The notes beneath the pieces were generated by a model. The model did not search any database and was not told where the DNA came from. It saw only the letters and a list, made by a program, of their open reading frames with translations. The position numbers and the translations under genes were made by a program. Shown here piece by piece: positions 55,472 to 64,000 of a DNA stretch of 64,000 nt. How positions within the stretch are numbered: position 1 is the stretch's first letter; every line of letters begins with the position of its first letter. Source of the stretch: Micrococcales bacterium KH10 (GTDB taxonomy: Bacteria; Actinomycetota; Actinomycetes; Actinomycetales; Cellulomonadaceae); contig FZPE01000001.1 of NCBI GenBank assembly GCA_900188465.1, positions 1,240,001-1,304,000 on the forward strand, read 5' to 3'.

Positions 55472-56238
55472 GATCCCTCCTTCGACGCCGGGGACTGCCC
55501 GGTCGGTTCGCCATCGAGTAGTTCTACTAAATCATCTACGACCACGTCGGCGCCGTCTTGCAGCAACACGTCGCGGCCGGCACCGCGATCCACGCCGATC
55601 ACGATGCCGAAGTTGCCGGCCCGGCCAGCGGCGACACCGGAGGGAGCGTCTTCGATCACTGCGGCATTCGCTGCGGAGGCTCCCAGTAGTTGCGCGGCAT
55701 ACAGATAGGTATCGGGGGCGGGCTTGCCCGGAATGCCACGATCAGCAGCGAGTAGGCCGTCGACGACGATCTCGAAACGATCGGCAATGCGTGCAGCCGC
55801 CAACACTGCCGTGGCGTTGCGGCTGGAGGAGACGACCGCGACCTGTTTGCCCTCCGCGATGAGCGCGTCGACCAGTGCGATTGAGCCCGGGTAGGGTTGC
55901 ACGCCTTCAGTTTCGAGCACTTCGGTGAAAACGTCGTTCTTGCGGTTGCCGAGGCCACATACCGTCGGCATATCAGCGGTATCGGTCGGGTCACCGTAGG
56001 GTAGTGCGATGCCTCGGGCAGCGAGCAGGTCCGCAACCCCGGCATAACGAGGCTTGCCGTCCAGGTGGTCGAAATAGTCTTGATCCGTATACGGGGCGAC
56101 GTTGAACTCGTCAAAAACTTCGCTGAACATCTTTGCCCAAGCCCGCATGTGGACTTCCGCGGTAGGAGTCAGTACCCCATCGAGGTCGAAGAGGTAGGTT
56201 GTGATTTCGTTGAGCGTTGTGGTCGTCACCATTGTCAC
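55468..56238 (-). CDS. Beta-phosphoglucomutase family HAD hydrolase
   Basis: 256 residues. Interconverts beta-glucose-1-phosphate and glucose-6-phosphate. Motif I YLFDLDGVLTPTAEVH with the nucleophile and acid/base Asp, motif II VAVVSSSRNA, motif III GIPGKPAPDTYLYAA with Lys and motif IV IEDAPSGVAAG. Upstream of and overlapping the GH65 gene by 4 bases, so it processes the phosphorylase product. The cap domain is small, as in this subfamily. In-frame ATGs at the start (MTMVTTTT) leave the exact N-terminus open. Confidence 0.9.
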   Translation of the reverse strand: MTMVTTTTLNEITTYLFDLDGVLTPTAEVHMRAWAKMFSEVFDEFNVAPYTDQDYFDHLDGKPRYAGVADLLAARGIALPYGDPTDTADMPTVCGLGNRKNDVFTEVLETEGVQPYPGSIALVDALIAEGKQVAVVSSSRNATAVLAAARIADRFEIVVDGLLAADRGIPGKPAPDTYLYAAQLLGASAANAAVIEDAPSGVAAGRAGNFGIVIGVDRGAGRDVLLQDGADVVVDDLVELLDGEPTGQSPASKEGS

Positions 56239-56286
56239 GAGGCTATCCCCTCTTTACGACGCGTGCCCATCCGGCGGCTTTACTGG

Positions 56287-56300
56287 GTAAACCGGTTCAG
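56287..56300 (-). promoter_or_regulatory. Possible LacI/GalR-type operator before the GH65 operon
   Basis: GTAAACCGGTTCAG, with perfect central AACCGGTT, 49 bases upstream of the phosphoglucomutase start. It fits the general form of sugar repressor sites; the regulator is not in the window. Confidence 0.35.
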
Positions 56301-56442
56301 GGGCGATCAAAACGGACGGTCAGAACTACCTAACGATCCTAATGGGCTTGGATGTCCATTCGGTCAGCGCGGTGTGTCGTGCAGATGTCCCGGGACGAGT
56401 CGGCCCCTGCTCGTCTGCGCCTCACTCGCCGCTCCTCGGTTC

Positions 56443-56506
56443 GGGGTGCGATGTTCGGGTCGTCCCACCCATATACAGGACCCTCAAGCCGAATATGGCA
56501 CCCTCA
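56443..56506 (+). repeat. Palindromic interspersed repeat, family B, copy 3
   Basis: Shares ATGTTCGGG, CGTCCCACCCATATA and CCGAATATGGCACCCTCA with the other two copies. It lies in the gene-free stretch 56239-56567, between the divergent GH65 operon and the SNF2 gene; apart from this repeat and the operator candidate nothing is seen there. Confidence 0.65.
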
Positions 56507-56579
56507 CGCGGCAACGGAGCCGCCGTGAGGCGACCACCACCATTACCAAACCCGGCCTGATTCCTGATTGAATGGTCTG

Positions 56580-59500
56580 ATGTTCTCTGAAGCCGACGTC
56601 CGCCAATTGGTCGGCGTTGCCAGAGCAGCACGCGGCGCCAGTTACGCCGCCCAAGGCATGGTCACCGGTGTCGCGATGCGCCGCCCCACAAGTACTCTTG
56701 CCGATGCGAGATACCGATCCGTGCCGACCCTGATCGCCCATGTCAAGGCCCCGCACCCCATTCCGTACCTGGTCAAAGTCACATTCGCCGAGTCCCAGAA
56801 CGACCTGCGCCCCATCCACGGAGACTGCTCCTGCCGCGATGGGCAGAACTGCAAACATGTCGCGGCGGCCCTCGTCGCGTATCTGACCTCGCATGGCGGG
56901 GATAACACCCCCACAGCAGAGGAACAGCCGGTCCTGCCACCAGAGCCAGAGACGTTACAGCTGCGTTCCAACCTGGGGCTGCAGTTCAAATTCGACAAGG
57001 AGAACTCGTCCACTACCGCCATCTACCTGTCGCCCAGGCAGGTCGAACGTCAATCGAAGGACCTCGGCGGTGGCCGAATCGGACTGCGACCGATCATTCG
57101 CAGCGCATCGGGACGCTGGCTGCGCACCGGCCTGTCCTGGCAGGGCCTCGTGGACACCACCGACTACGCCCACGATCCCGGCGCTGACGTGCTACGCGCC
57201 ATCCACCGACTAGGCGGCCCGCAGAACCGGTATCACCACTCCGACTGGGTATGGACCTCCGAAGCCTCCAACGCCGCCATCTGGTCGCTGCTGCTAGAGG
57301 CCCACCGCGTCGGAGTCGAGTTCGTCGAGGCTAAGCCCGGCTACCCGACCATCGAGATGAGCGACGAACGTGCGCTGACAGTCGTGACCGTGGACACCCG
57401 CGATGACGGTGCGCTCCTGGTCTCGGCCACACTGCAATTGCCTGACCAGCAAGAACAGATCACCTTTGACACGGCGCAGATCATCCCGATCGGCAACCCT
57501 GCCGTCGGCGTCATACACCGTGATGCTGGACCAACTGGACAGCGCCTGACGTTGGTCGCCACTGCCCGCCCGGTTGATGCCGTCGTGGCACGACTATTGG
57601 CAGCCGGCACGCCGCAAGTCATTGAGGCCTCGCGGCGCGCACAGTTCTTCAGTCGCAGCCTCTCGGAACTTCTGTCCGCAGCTGACACCGTGAACTTCGC
57701 GGAGGATCTTGATGTTCCGGCCACGCCGCGCACAAGGGCCGCAGTGCAGGTTGTCTTCGAGCCGGACCACAAGACTCTCATCACGGTTGCGGTCCGCCAC
57801 CGGGTGGGCGATCAGATCCACGACGACCCCCTTGCCGACGAGTTGTTCGCACCACAGAACTATGCGCGCGATCCGCGCCTGGGTCTGTTCATCCAGCTCG
57901 CGGAACGCAACGAGTCCTTCGCCTGGGTTTGGCATCGCGTCCTGCAAAGCAAACGAGGCGCGATCGAGTTATCAGGCTTGGATACGGCCACCTTTGCCCG
58001 TGAGGTCATGCCCACGTTGACACTGTTTGCCGACGAGGACCCCGACTTCGACCTCGAGGTCACCGGCGAATCGGCCAGTTACGACATTTTGGCTGACGCC
58101 CAAGTCACCGTCTCGTCACGGGAGAACTCACAAGACCGCGACTGGTTCGACCTGAACGTGACGGTTCAGGTCGCCGGTCGGCAAGTGCCGCTGCCGAACC
58201 TCTTCACGGCGTTGGCACGCGGGGACGAGTTCCTCCTAGTCGATGGCGGTGGCATGCTGCCGCTCAGCGACCCACGCCTGCAGCGACTACGTGAATTGAT
58301 CGAACAAGCCGGAGAACTGCGCGATACTCCGACATCTACCCCGCAAGTCTCGCGGTATCACACCGCTTTCTTCGACGAGTTGTCCGAGGCGGGTTACCTG
58401 GGCCAGGGTGCCGAATCGTGGCGTCAGGCGGTTGGCGCACTCGCTGCTGACGCACCGCCTGAACCACTCGATGCTCCGCGTGGGTTGAATGCCGAGTTGC
58501 GGCACTACCAACACTATGGCTTCGAATGGCTTGCCTACCGGGCGCAGCATCGCCTGGGTGCACTGCTGGCCGATGACATGGGTCTCGGTAAGACCTTGCA
58601 GACGATTGCCACCTTTCTGCACTTGAAAGACCTGGGCCTGGCACCACACCCATTCTTGGTGGTCGCGCCAACCTCAGTGGTGGACAACTGGGTCAGCGAA
58701 TGCGCCCGGTTTGCCCCCAGTCTCAAAGTCGTCGCCATTCATGGCACCGCGGCGCGGCGCCGTATCGATCTTGCGACCGCTGTCGCCGGAGCCGATGTGG
58801 TGGTTACCTCCTACGCTTTGCTGCGTTTGGAGTCGGACGAGTACCAGGTGCTGGATTGGTCCGGTGCGATCTTTGATGAAGCTCAGTTCATCAAGAACCA
58901 CCGATCTCAAGGGTACGAGGCCGCCGTGCGGATTCACTGTCCGTTCAAGATCGCGCTCACCGGCACCCCGCTGGAGAACAACGTGATGGAACTGTGGTCG
59001 TTGATAACTTTGACCTGTCCAGGGCTACTTCCTGGCGTGACACAGTTCAACCAGGATTTCGCTCGTCCTATCGCCCGAGGCAAGGCACCCGAAGCACTCG
59101 CCCGACTACGCCGCGCCATCTCGCCTTTCTTGCTGCGCCGCACCAAGGACGTGGTCGCGGCCGACCTGCCGGAGAAAGTCGAACAGGTCACCGAGGTGGT
59201 GCTCAATACGCGGCACCGCCGGGTCTATGACCGTTATCTGCAGCGCGAACGCGCCAAGGTGCTGGGGCTCATCGACAACCTCGACGGCAACCGGTTCGAG
59301 GTGTTGCGCTCGCTGACATTGCTGCGGCAGGCCAGTTTGGACGTTTCGCTAGTGGACGAGGCGCATGAGGGAATCTCGTCCTCAAAACTGGATGTGCTGT
59401 GGGAGATGCTGGACGAAATCATCGCTGAGGGACACAACGTTCTGATCTTCAGCCAGTTCACCCGATACCTGTCAAAGGTGCGCGATTTCATCACCGAACG

Positions 59501-59891
59501 CGGCATCGACACAGCGTATCTGGACGGCAAGACTCGCAACCGAGCCCGGCAGATCGCCCGATTCACCGATGGTGAGGTGCCGGTCTTCCTGATCTCGCTC
59601 AAGGCCGGTGGTTTTGGCCTGAACCTGACGAACGCCGATTACTGCATTCTGCTCGACCCATGGTGGAATCCGGCCACCGAAGCACAAGCAGTCGACCGGG
59701 CCCACCGCATCGGGCAGACTCGCAACGTGATGGTCTACCGGTTGGTCGCCAGCGGCACCATCGAATCCAAGGTGATGGCGCTGAAGCAGGAGAAGTCGGT
59801 GCTGTTCTCCCAGGTCGTCGACGGCACAGAGGCACCCGCCACGTCTCAGATCGGACTTAGCGCGGACGACATCCAAGACCTGCTGGCGTAG
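56580..59891 (+). CDS. SNF2-family helicase with N-terminal SWIM zinc finger
   Basis: About 1103 residues. SWIM zinc finger DCSCRDGQNCKHVAA (CxC-x5-CxH) near residue 85, a bacterial SNF2-associated region, then the two RecA-like lobes from about 640: motif I DDMGLGKTLQT, motif II DEAQFIKN, motif III TGTPLENN, motif V GGFGLNLT and motif VI DRAHRIGQT. ATP-dependent DNA translocase; bacterial homologues act in RNA polymerase recycling or DNA repair. TTG at 56568 could start it, but ATG at 56580 (MFSEADVRQLVG) is the natural start. Confidence 0.93.
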   Translation: MFSEADVRQLVGVARAARGASYAAQGMVTGVAMRRPTSTLADARYRSVPTLIAHVKAPHPIPYLVKVTFAESQNDLRPIHGDCSCRDGQNCKHVAAALVAYLTSHGGDNTPTAEEQPVLPPEPETLQLRSNLGLQFKFDKENSSTTAIYLSPRQVERQSKDLGGGRIGLRPIIRSASGRWLRTGLSWQGLVDTTDYAHDPGADVLRAIHRLGGPQNRYHHSDWVWTSEASNAAIWSLLLEAHRVGVEFVEAKPGYPTIEMSDERALTVVTVDTRDDGALLVSATLQLPDQQEQITFDTAQIIPIGNPAVGVIHRDAGPTGQRLTLVATARPVDAVVARLLAAGTPQVIEASRRAQFFSRSLSELLSAADTVNFAEDLDVPATPRTRAAVQVVFEPDHKTLITVAVRHRVGDQIHDDPLADELFAPQNYARDPRLGLFIQLAERNESFAWVWHRVLQSKRGAIELSGLDTATFAREVMPTLTLFADEDPDFDLEVTGESASYDILADAQVTVSSRENSQDRDWFDLNVTVQVAGRQVPLPNLFTALARGDEFLLVDGGGMLPLSDPRLQRLRELIEQAGELRDTPTSTPQVSRYHTAFFDELSEAGYLGQGAESWRQAVGALAADAPPEPLDAPRGLNAELRHYQHYGFEWLAYRAQHRLGALLADDMGLGKTLQTIATFLHLKDLGLAPHPFLVVAPTSVVDNWVSECARFAPSLKVVAIHGTAARRRIDLATAVAGADVVVTSYALLRLESDEYQVLDWSGAIFDEAQFIKNHRSQGYEAAVRIHCPFKIALTGTPLENNVMELWSLITLTCPGLLPGVTQFNQDFARPIARGKAPEALARLRRAISPFLLRRTKDVVAADLPEKVEQVTEVVLNTRHRRVYDRYLQRERAKVLGLIDNLDGNRFEVLRSLTLLRQASLDVSLVDEAHEGISSSKLDVLWEMLDEIIAEGHNVLIFSQFTRYLSKVRDFITERGIDTAYLDGKTRNRARQIARFTDGEVPVFLISLKAGGFGLNLTNADYCILLDPWWNPATEAQAVDRAHRIGQTRNVMVYRLVASGTIESKVMALKQEKSVLFSQVVDGTEAPATSQIGLSADDIQDLLA

Positions 59892-59933
59892 GTCGACGGG
59901 ACTGGATGTGTCGTGATTCACCCGCCCTCGCCT

Positions 59934-60004
59934 TGGCAGTTTTGCCAGATCGCGCGACACTAGAAGTGGAGGGGATCCGCTTTGTGCTCGTCATGGGCGA
60001 GCAC
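59934..60004 (+). promoter_or_regulatory. Inverted repeats in the grcA upstream region
   Basis: TGGCA-n4-TGCCA at 59934-59947 and a hairpin GTGCTCG-n7-CGAGCAC at 59984-60004, just before the ribosome binding site AGGAG of the glycyl radical gene. Could be an operator and a leader hairpin. Confidence 0.35.
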
Positions 60005-60021
60005 CGACTTAGGAGTGCGCC

Positions 60022-60339
60022 ATGACGGACTCGACCATCCCTACCGACCCGAATCCCCACGCCGACCCCGCGTATGCGGCACGCGTCGCCGAGGCCCTCA
60101 AGCCAAGTTACCCGGACCAGCCGGTGATCATCCAAAATCACGAGACCCCCGCTGACGCTGGCCTGTTTCACGTGAACATCAACGTACTGAGCCGGGAGAC
60201 TCTCGAAGACGCCATCGAGCACCCCGAGAAGTACCCGAACCTCACGGTGCGTGTTTCCGGTTACGCGGTGAACTTCGTCAAGCTCACCAAGGAGCAGCAA
60301 CTCGACGTGCTGAACCGGACCTTCCACGACCACGCCTAG
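60022..60339 (+). CDS. grcA: Stand-alone glycyl radical protein (GrcA/YfiD-like)
   Basis: 105 residues. Matches the C-terminal radical domain of pyruvate formate-lyase: [36 protein letters not shown] and [15 protein letters not shown]. Gly80 in RVSGYA is the radical site. Like E. coli GrcA it would replace an oxygen-damaged radical domain of pyruvate formate-lyase after activation by its activase. No pyruvate formate-lyase or activase is in the window. AGGAG precedes the ATG. The first 25 residues differ from GrcA. Convergent with the DUF4914 gene. Confidence 0.88.
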   Translation: MTDSTIPTDPNPHADPAYAARVAEALKPSYPDQPVIIQNHETPADAGLFHVNINVLSRETLEDAIEHPEKYPNLTVRVSGYAVNFVKLTKEQQLDVLNRTFHDHA

Positions 60340-60456
60340 CAGCCGCGATCACTGCGTTCGCCCGTCGAACTCACGGTTCACTTTCGATATCACTGGAAAT
60401 AGCCAGGGGAATCGAGGGTAGACCGGGAAGTCTGTGTAGAGGCGCAACTACCGAGT

Positions 60457-60500
60457 ACGACGAAGGCGCTGCCCCCACTGGGGAGCAGCGCCTTCGTCGT
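60457..60500. terminator. Bidirectional terminator between grcA and the DUF4914 gene
   Basis: ACGACGAAGGCGCTGC pairs with GCAGCGCCTTCGTCGT around CCCCACTGGGGA; it serves both convergent genes. Confidence 0.75.
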
Positions 60501-60536
60501 CGCACAACCGAATGGACCGCAACCGGCCCGTAGTGA

Positions 60537-62435
60537 CTACTCGTGCAAAGGAGTCAGTGCCAAGTAGTCGTCGAGGGTTCCATCATTCATGCAGACCTCG
60601 ATGATGGCCCGACCACGTGGGTCGAGTTCGTCAGTGAGGAACTGCTGAAGTTCGGATTTGAAAAAGTCTGTGAGAATCTTCGCGCCAGCGTCATAGGCCT
60701 CGACGCCGACCTTCGACTGGAACTCAGGGGTCAACAGGGTCGGCCGCACTTGCTGACCGTCGATCTTGAACTCCTTGAGCGCATAGCCGAACAGTGCGCA
60801 ACGTGCTGGTGTCAACAGGTCATCGCGAATCTTGCCCTGACCGCGACGTGCCAGATACTCGCGAGTGAGCCACTCGGCGGCGAAGCCCACACGGTAGGCA
60901 CCGATGTGCTGGTTCGGAGTCAGTACGTAGCGAGTTTGCGGTGCGCCGAGGATCTGTTCCAACAGCAGGTTTGCGGCAGCGACCTTGGTTCCGGTGGAGA
61001 ACGGCCAGTACGAGCCGACGCCTTCGCCGACCATGCCGCCGTGCTTGATGGTCTCGGCCTCCTCAGCGGTCGCCCCGATTGACGGGTTCTTGTCGCCGCG
61101 CGGCGCGATCAGACGCCACAACCATGCCAATGCCGGCGGGATCACGTGGCAAATACCCATGATTCCGTAGGAGGGCTTCTCGGTGGTGCAGGCTGGCATG
61201 CGCACGCCGAAGGTACGCACGTCCACCTGCTGCGGTTCGTTGACGATGCCATGGATCTGACTGCGCGGGATGACCACGCGCGGGTTGGAGCATGGCTTGC
61301 CGTTGGAGTCGAGGGTGTGTTCCCACGGCAGGCAGGTTGCGCCCGGCACACCGTGGATGTTGAAGAAGACCAGCGGCTCTTCGGGGTGGATGCAGGCCCG
61401 TTCAAACGAGGGATCCTCACCGTAGCGGGTCAGGCCGTCAACGCGGACGAACCAGCCTTCTTCCGCATCCGCCACGGTCAGCAGGCCATCAGAGCGCTGC
61501 AGGTCGCGGTGGCACAGCGTCATATCGTCGGTGACCGGCGCCAGCTTCGAGGTCTCAGAAAGCGTGATGGCATAGGGCTCGTCGGTGACGACGTTGTAAC
61601 CGAGCAGCACGCGGCCGTCCTCTTCACGGCGCATTTCCTGGCACATCTCGGATTTGCCGCCGCCGGAGGCACCTTCGTGCATGATGACGGTTTCGTTCTC
61701 ATAAGGGGTGGTCACGCGCACCGAGGAGGCATGGGCGGTGATCCAGCCTTCTCGCTCACCGATGTCGAGCAGTGCGGAGAACACACCCTTCTTCGCGCTT
61801 GGCCCCGGGTAGAGGTTGTAGGCGAAGATCTCGTGCAGCGTTTCGGAGCGGTCGTGCACCACGATCTGCTTGCCGTCGAAGTGCGTGTGCCTGAAGGGCG
61901 GAGCCAGATACATGATGGCCCGCGGGCTGAACTGCGGCAGTTCGTCAAAGGTGACGAATCCTTGCAGGTCCACCAGAGCGAGCGCGAAGAACGCCGAGTT
62001 CTTCGGGATGATCGCCAACGACGGGTATCCGAAACGGAGGCTTCCGGCCTTGAAGGGCACCACGATGAGTTCTTGCTGCGAGAGCCATTCGAGGGTCTCG
62101 GCCTTGACCGGAGCGAAGTCGGAGCCGTGACGGTCCTTGTACCGCGGTTTGTCTGTCGGGAGGTCATCTGCGATCCGCATGCAGTCTGGGTCGCGGCGCC
62201 GAATGTAGTCCTCCGGGTAGTTCACCGCGATGCCGTTGGTGCAGCGCACCACATCGGCCTCTTTGATCGGACCTTGACCGGGCACGTCGTAGACGACATC
62301 GAATTGGTCTGCGTCTGGGGAACCGAGGGTGAGTTCGTACAGTTCTTGCCGCGTTGCCGGGATGGTGATGCTCTGACATGCCGCGAGTGCTGCGGCAACG
62401 TCCGGGGGCAGCACAACTTGGTCAAGTAAATCCAT
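60537..62435 (-). CDS. DUF4914 family protein, PEPCK-like P-loop kinase of unknown function
   Basis: 632 residues. The pattern RCTNGIAVNYPEDYIRRRDP, DCMRIADDLPTDKPRYKDR and then the P-loop HEGASGGGKSEM (Gly255 to Ser262) matches the DUF4914 family, first seen in clostridia. The P-loop and its setting resemble phosphoenolpyruvate carboxykinases, but the standard GTP-PEPCK motif FPSACGKTN is absent, so it is not simply pckG. The start is fixed by AAGGAG before ATG 62435. It is convergent with the glycyl radical gene. Kinase or carboxykinase activity is an inference from fold only. Family assignment is from memory of its signature. Confidence 0.72.
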   Translation of the reverse strand: MDLLDQVVLPPDVAAALAACQSITIPATRQELYELTLGSPDADQFDVVYDVPGQGPIKEADVVRCTNGIAVNYPEDYIRRRDPDCMRIADDLPTDKPRYKDRHGSDFAPVKAETLEWLSQQELIVVPFKAGSLRFGYPSLAIIPKNSAFFALALVDLQGFVTFDELPQFSPRAIMYLAPPFRHTHFDGKQIVVHDRSETLHEIFAYNLYPGPSAKKGVFSALLDIGEREGWITAHASSVRVTTPYENETVIMHEGASGGGKSEMCQEMRREEDGRVLLGYNVVTDEPYAITLSETSKLAPVTDDMTLCHRDLQRSDGLLTVADAEEGWFVRVDGLTRYGEDPSFERACIHPEEPLVFFNIHGVPGATCLPWEHTLDSNGKPCSNPRVVIPRSQIHGIVNEPQQVDVRTFGVRMPACTTEKPSYGIMGICHVIPPALAWLWRLIAPRGDKNPSIGATAEEAETIKHGGMVGEGVGSYWPFSTGTKVAAANLLLEQILGAPQTRYVLTPNQHIGAYRVGFAAEWLTREYLARRGQGKIRDDLLTPARCALFGYALKEFKIDGQQVRPTLLTPEFQSKVGVEAYDAGAKILTDFFKSELQQFLTDELDPRGRAIIEVCMNDGTLDDYLALTPLHE

Positions 62436-62665
62436 TGTGGTGACTCCTTGCTGGCGACCTCGTGGGCCACTCCTATCCAGTTGCAACCTGAGATGGTCGC
62501 CGGTTCAGTCACGGTCGGCGCATCCTCACCGCATAGACCTGCGAGGCGCAATCCTGACCGCTTCTTTACCTAAAGACTAGGATAGGTGCCCGTTTTAGCA
62601 TAGGACTTTTGACTTCATTTGGCTTGATGTCAATGTTGCCCGAATTGTGCGGAGTCTGTTTACGG

Positions 62666-63586
62666 TTACTTGCGGATGACGATTTCGGATCCGATTCCCA
62701 TGCCGCCCTTACCCCACAGGTAGTCCATCGCGGGGTTGGCAATACGGATGCAACCGTGGGAGGCCGGATAGTTAGGGATGTTCGGAGAACCGTGGATTGC
62801 CCACCCGCCCGACAGGTAGTACTGCGGACGATACATCGGCCCGAGTTCCGCTTTGTGCAGGTAATCCCGCTTCATGTAGACCTTGAAGCTGCCCGTGGGG
62901 GTGTGCGCATAGATGCGGCGACCCTTGTGGGTGTAATAGCTGTTCGATCCGGACGAGATATTGAAGGTCGTACGGACCTTGCCGTTGCGCACGATCGACA
63001 TGATCTGGCGCGACAGGTCGATTTCGAAGACTGCCCGCTTCTTCGACTGTGCCTTGGTGATTGAGGTCGGAGGTTTGGTTCCGAGGAAGAGCTCGTACCA
63101 CACGCCCTGGGTCGCACGACCCGTGCGGGCTCGTCCCGTCGACTTCTGTACCGCCATGACCGCCTGCTGCGTGGAGTGGCCATATTTGCCGTCCGCGCTA
63201 GAAATCCAGTACCCGTTCTTCCGCAGTAGTTTCTGCAGCCGAGTAACCTGCTCACCGCGGCTGCCACTCGACAGCACCGGAGCCTTACGGGATTTGGCGC
63301 GCGCCTTTTTCTTCGCCGCCCGCAGCGCTTTCTTGGCCTTAGCCGCCTTCTTCTTTTTGGCTGCTTTCTTCTGCTTGGCAGTCTTCTTCTTGGACGAGTT
63401 CTTCCCCGGCTTCTTTGCTTCCGCGCCGCTATCGCCAGGTGAGTTCGCCACGACAGCCGAGTTGACCCCATCGGTCGAGCTTGTCGCGGCCACTGCGACA
63501 GCGGGGTTCACCCCGGTCACGCCTACCGCTATGGCGACGACCGTCGCCACCAGACCAGCAAAGATTCGTTGGCACTGCCTCTTCAT
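62666..63586 (-). CDS. Exported L,D-transpeptidase with peptidoglycan-binding domain
   Basis: 306 residues. Signal peptide to about residue 33, a 45-residue Lys/Ala-rich linker (KKKTAKQKKAAKKKKAAKAK), a peptidoglycan-binding domain (RGEQVTRLQKLLRKNGYW), and a YkuD domain with AIHGSPNIPNYPASHGCIRI carrying the catalytic Cys and His. Makes 3-3 cross-links in peptidoglycan. ATG at 63586 is preferred over a TTG one codon earlier. Nothing recognisable lies in 62436-62665. Confidence 0.92.
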   Translation of the reverse strand: MKRQCQRIFAGLVATVVAIAVGVTGVNPAVAVAATSSTDGVNSAVVANSPGDSGAEAKKPGKNSSKKKTAKQKKAAKKKKAAKAKKALRAAKKKARAKSRKAPVLSSGSRGEQVTRLQKLLRKNGYWISSADGKYGHSTQQAVMAVQKSTGRARTGRATQGVWYELFLGTKPPTSITKAQSKKRAVFEIDLSRQIMSIVRNGKVRTTFNISSGSNSYYTHKGRRIYAHTPTGSFKVYMKRDYLHKAELGPMYRPQYYLSGGWAIHGSPNIPNYPASHGCIRIANPAMDYLWGKGGMGIGSEIVIRK

Positions 63587-63658
63587 CAATGTCCCTTGTC
63601 ATGTCGTTATTAGCGCACGCACGGGTCAGTGCGTCGCGCATGAGTCAGTGGGTGCCCG

Positions 63659-64000
63659 TTACCGATTCTCCCGGCCGCGCAACCGATCAAGTTGGCGGCG
63701 TTCACGTTTCGTGGGCCGACCGGTTCCGCTGTCGCGGACGGCCGTCGGGATCAGTCTTTCACGCGGAGGCGGCGGCGGGCTGTGATCCTCGTAACATTCA
63801 ACGGCAACAGGTGCTCCGACACGTTTACTGATCACACGGGTGACCACAACGACGCGATGTCGATCCAGACCCGTGATTTCCACGGTCATGCCAGGACGCA
63901 CTGCAGTGGCAGGCTTGGCTCGGGTCCCCTCGACGGTGACATGACCGCCTCGGCAGGCCGCGGCAGCCGCCGCCCTCGTCTTCAGCAATCGGACCGCCCA
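63659..64000 (-). CDS. S4-domain RNA-binding protein, Hsp15-like (cut by window edge)
   Basis: The 113 codons inside the window begin WAVRLLKTRAAAAAACRGGH, the S4 domain of Hsp15/YrfH-type proteins; the real start (MRVDKW-like) is beyond the right edge. The following GTRAKPATAVRPGMTVEI and KRVGAPVAVECYEDHSPPPP are typical. It probably binds stalled 50S subunits carrying nascent-chain tRNA. The C-terminus is short and basic, with PTKRERRQLDRLRG. Confidence 0.85.
   Translation of the reverse strand, partial: WAVRLLKTRAAAAAACRGGHVTVEGTRAKPATAVRPGMTVEITGLDRHRVVVVTRVISKRVGAPVAVECYEDHSPPPPPRERLIPTAVRDSGTGRPTKRERRQLDRLRGRENR

Noticed and set aside
61146-62429. Long plus-strand open frame of 427 codons opposite the DUF4914 gene
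   Set aside because: Antisense shadow of a conserved gene; the translation is Val/Arg/His-rich without domain structure.
60537-62435. Annotation as GTP-dependent PEP carboxykinase (pckG)
   Set aside because: The P-loop reads GASGGGKSEM instead of the FPSACGKTN motif and the flanking signatures fit DUF4914 better; only the fold relation is kept.

Overview
The window is a stretch of ordinary, tightly packed chromosome from a GC-rich actinomycete (Actinomycetota). The evidence is the orphan regulator GlnR, an HspR-controlled dnaK-grpE-dnaJ operon with HAIR sites, a GlxR/Crp-type regulator next to nth, the CsoR/CstR-family repressor, the short actinobacterial SRP RNA, and many apparently leaderless promoters (a TAnnnT hexamer 6 to 7 nt in front of the start codon). 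The genus cannot be fixed from the sequence alone. A stand-alone glycyl radical protein hints at a facultatively anaerobic life.

Layout. 1-4.3 kb: an exported protein cut by the left edge, dtd, a VapBC-type toxin-antitoxin pair, ygfZ, a nitrobindin-like gene, a 35-residue membrane microprotein and a permease-like gene. 4.3-12.2 kb: glnR, an alpha/beta hydrolase without a nucleophile, nth, a coiled-coil protein, crp, a DUF4177-ridA pair, penicillin-binding protein ponA, a metallophosphoesterase and tRNA-Pro. 12.2-18 kb: a decaying region with the remains of a persulfide-dioxygenase/rhodanese gene and an FAD-binding gene, a VanZ-like gene, a secreted repeat protein and a helicase scrap. 18-24 kb: a glycine betaine/choline ABC transporter (proVWX), a sugar-type permease, and aroF behind an attenuator whose leader peptide carries Trp-Tyr and Phe. 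24-34 kb: asd, lysC, recR, a quinone reductase-like gene, dnaX, SRP RNA, a divergent two-component pair and tRNA-Ser(GGA).

34-38 kb is a compact sulfide/persulfide module: a rhodanese lipoprotein, then the operon trx, CoA-disulfide reductase-rhodanese, cstR. The operon overlaps by ATGA at each junction and starts from a promoter with a perfect CsoR/CstR operator. 39-41 kb: a small acquired patch with a trypsin-like protease and the tail of a large serine recombinase, ending at tRNA-Ser(CGA). 41-47 kb: tadA, upp, a DUF1540 protein and the chaperone operon. 47-57 kb: an AbiEi/DUF559-type gene bracketed by inverted palindromic repeats, a PH-domain protein, a HAD phosphatase under a LacI-type palindrome, an Lrp ligand-binding domain, a DMT permease with no canonical start codon, mazG, and a GH65 phosphorylase with its phosphoglucomutase partner. 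56-64 kb: a SWIM/SNF2 helicase, a GrcA-like glycyl radical protein, a DUF4914 PEPCK-like protein, an L,D-transpeptidase and an S4-domain protein cut by the right edge.

Two families of short palindromic repeats, three copies each, lie only between genes. Family A is at 12337, 34194 and 49753; family B is at 46966, 48184 and 56443. No CRISPR array, intact insertion sequence or origin was seen. The strongest regulatory finds are the aroF attenuator, the CstR operator-promoter and the repeat families. The strongest protein-level oddities are the convergent GrcA/DUF4914 pair, the CTG-start permease and the broken persulfide dioxygenase.
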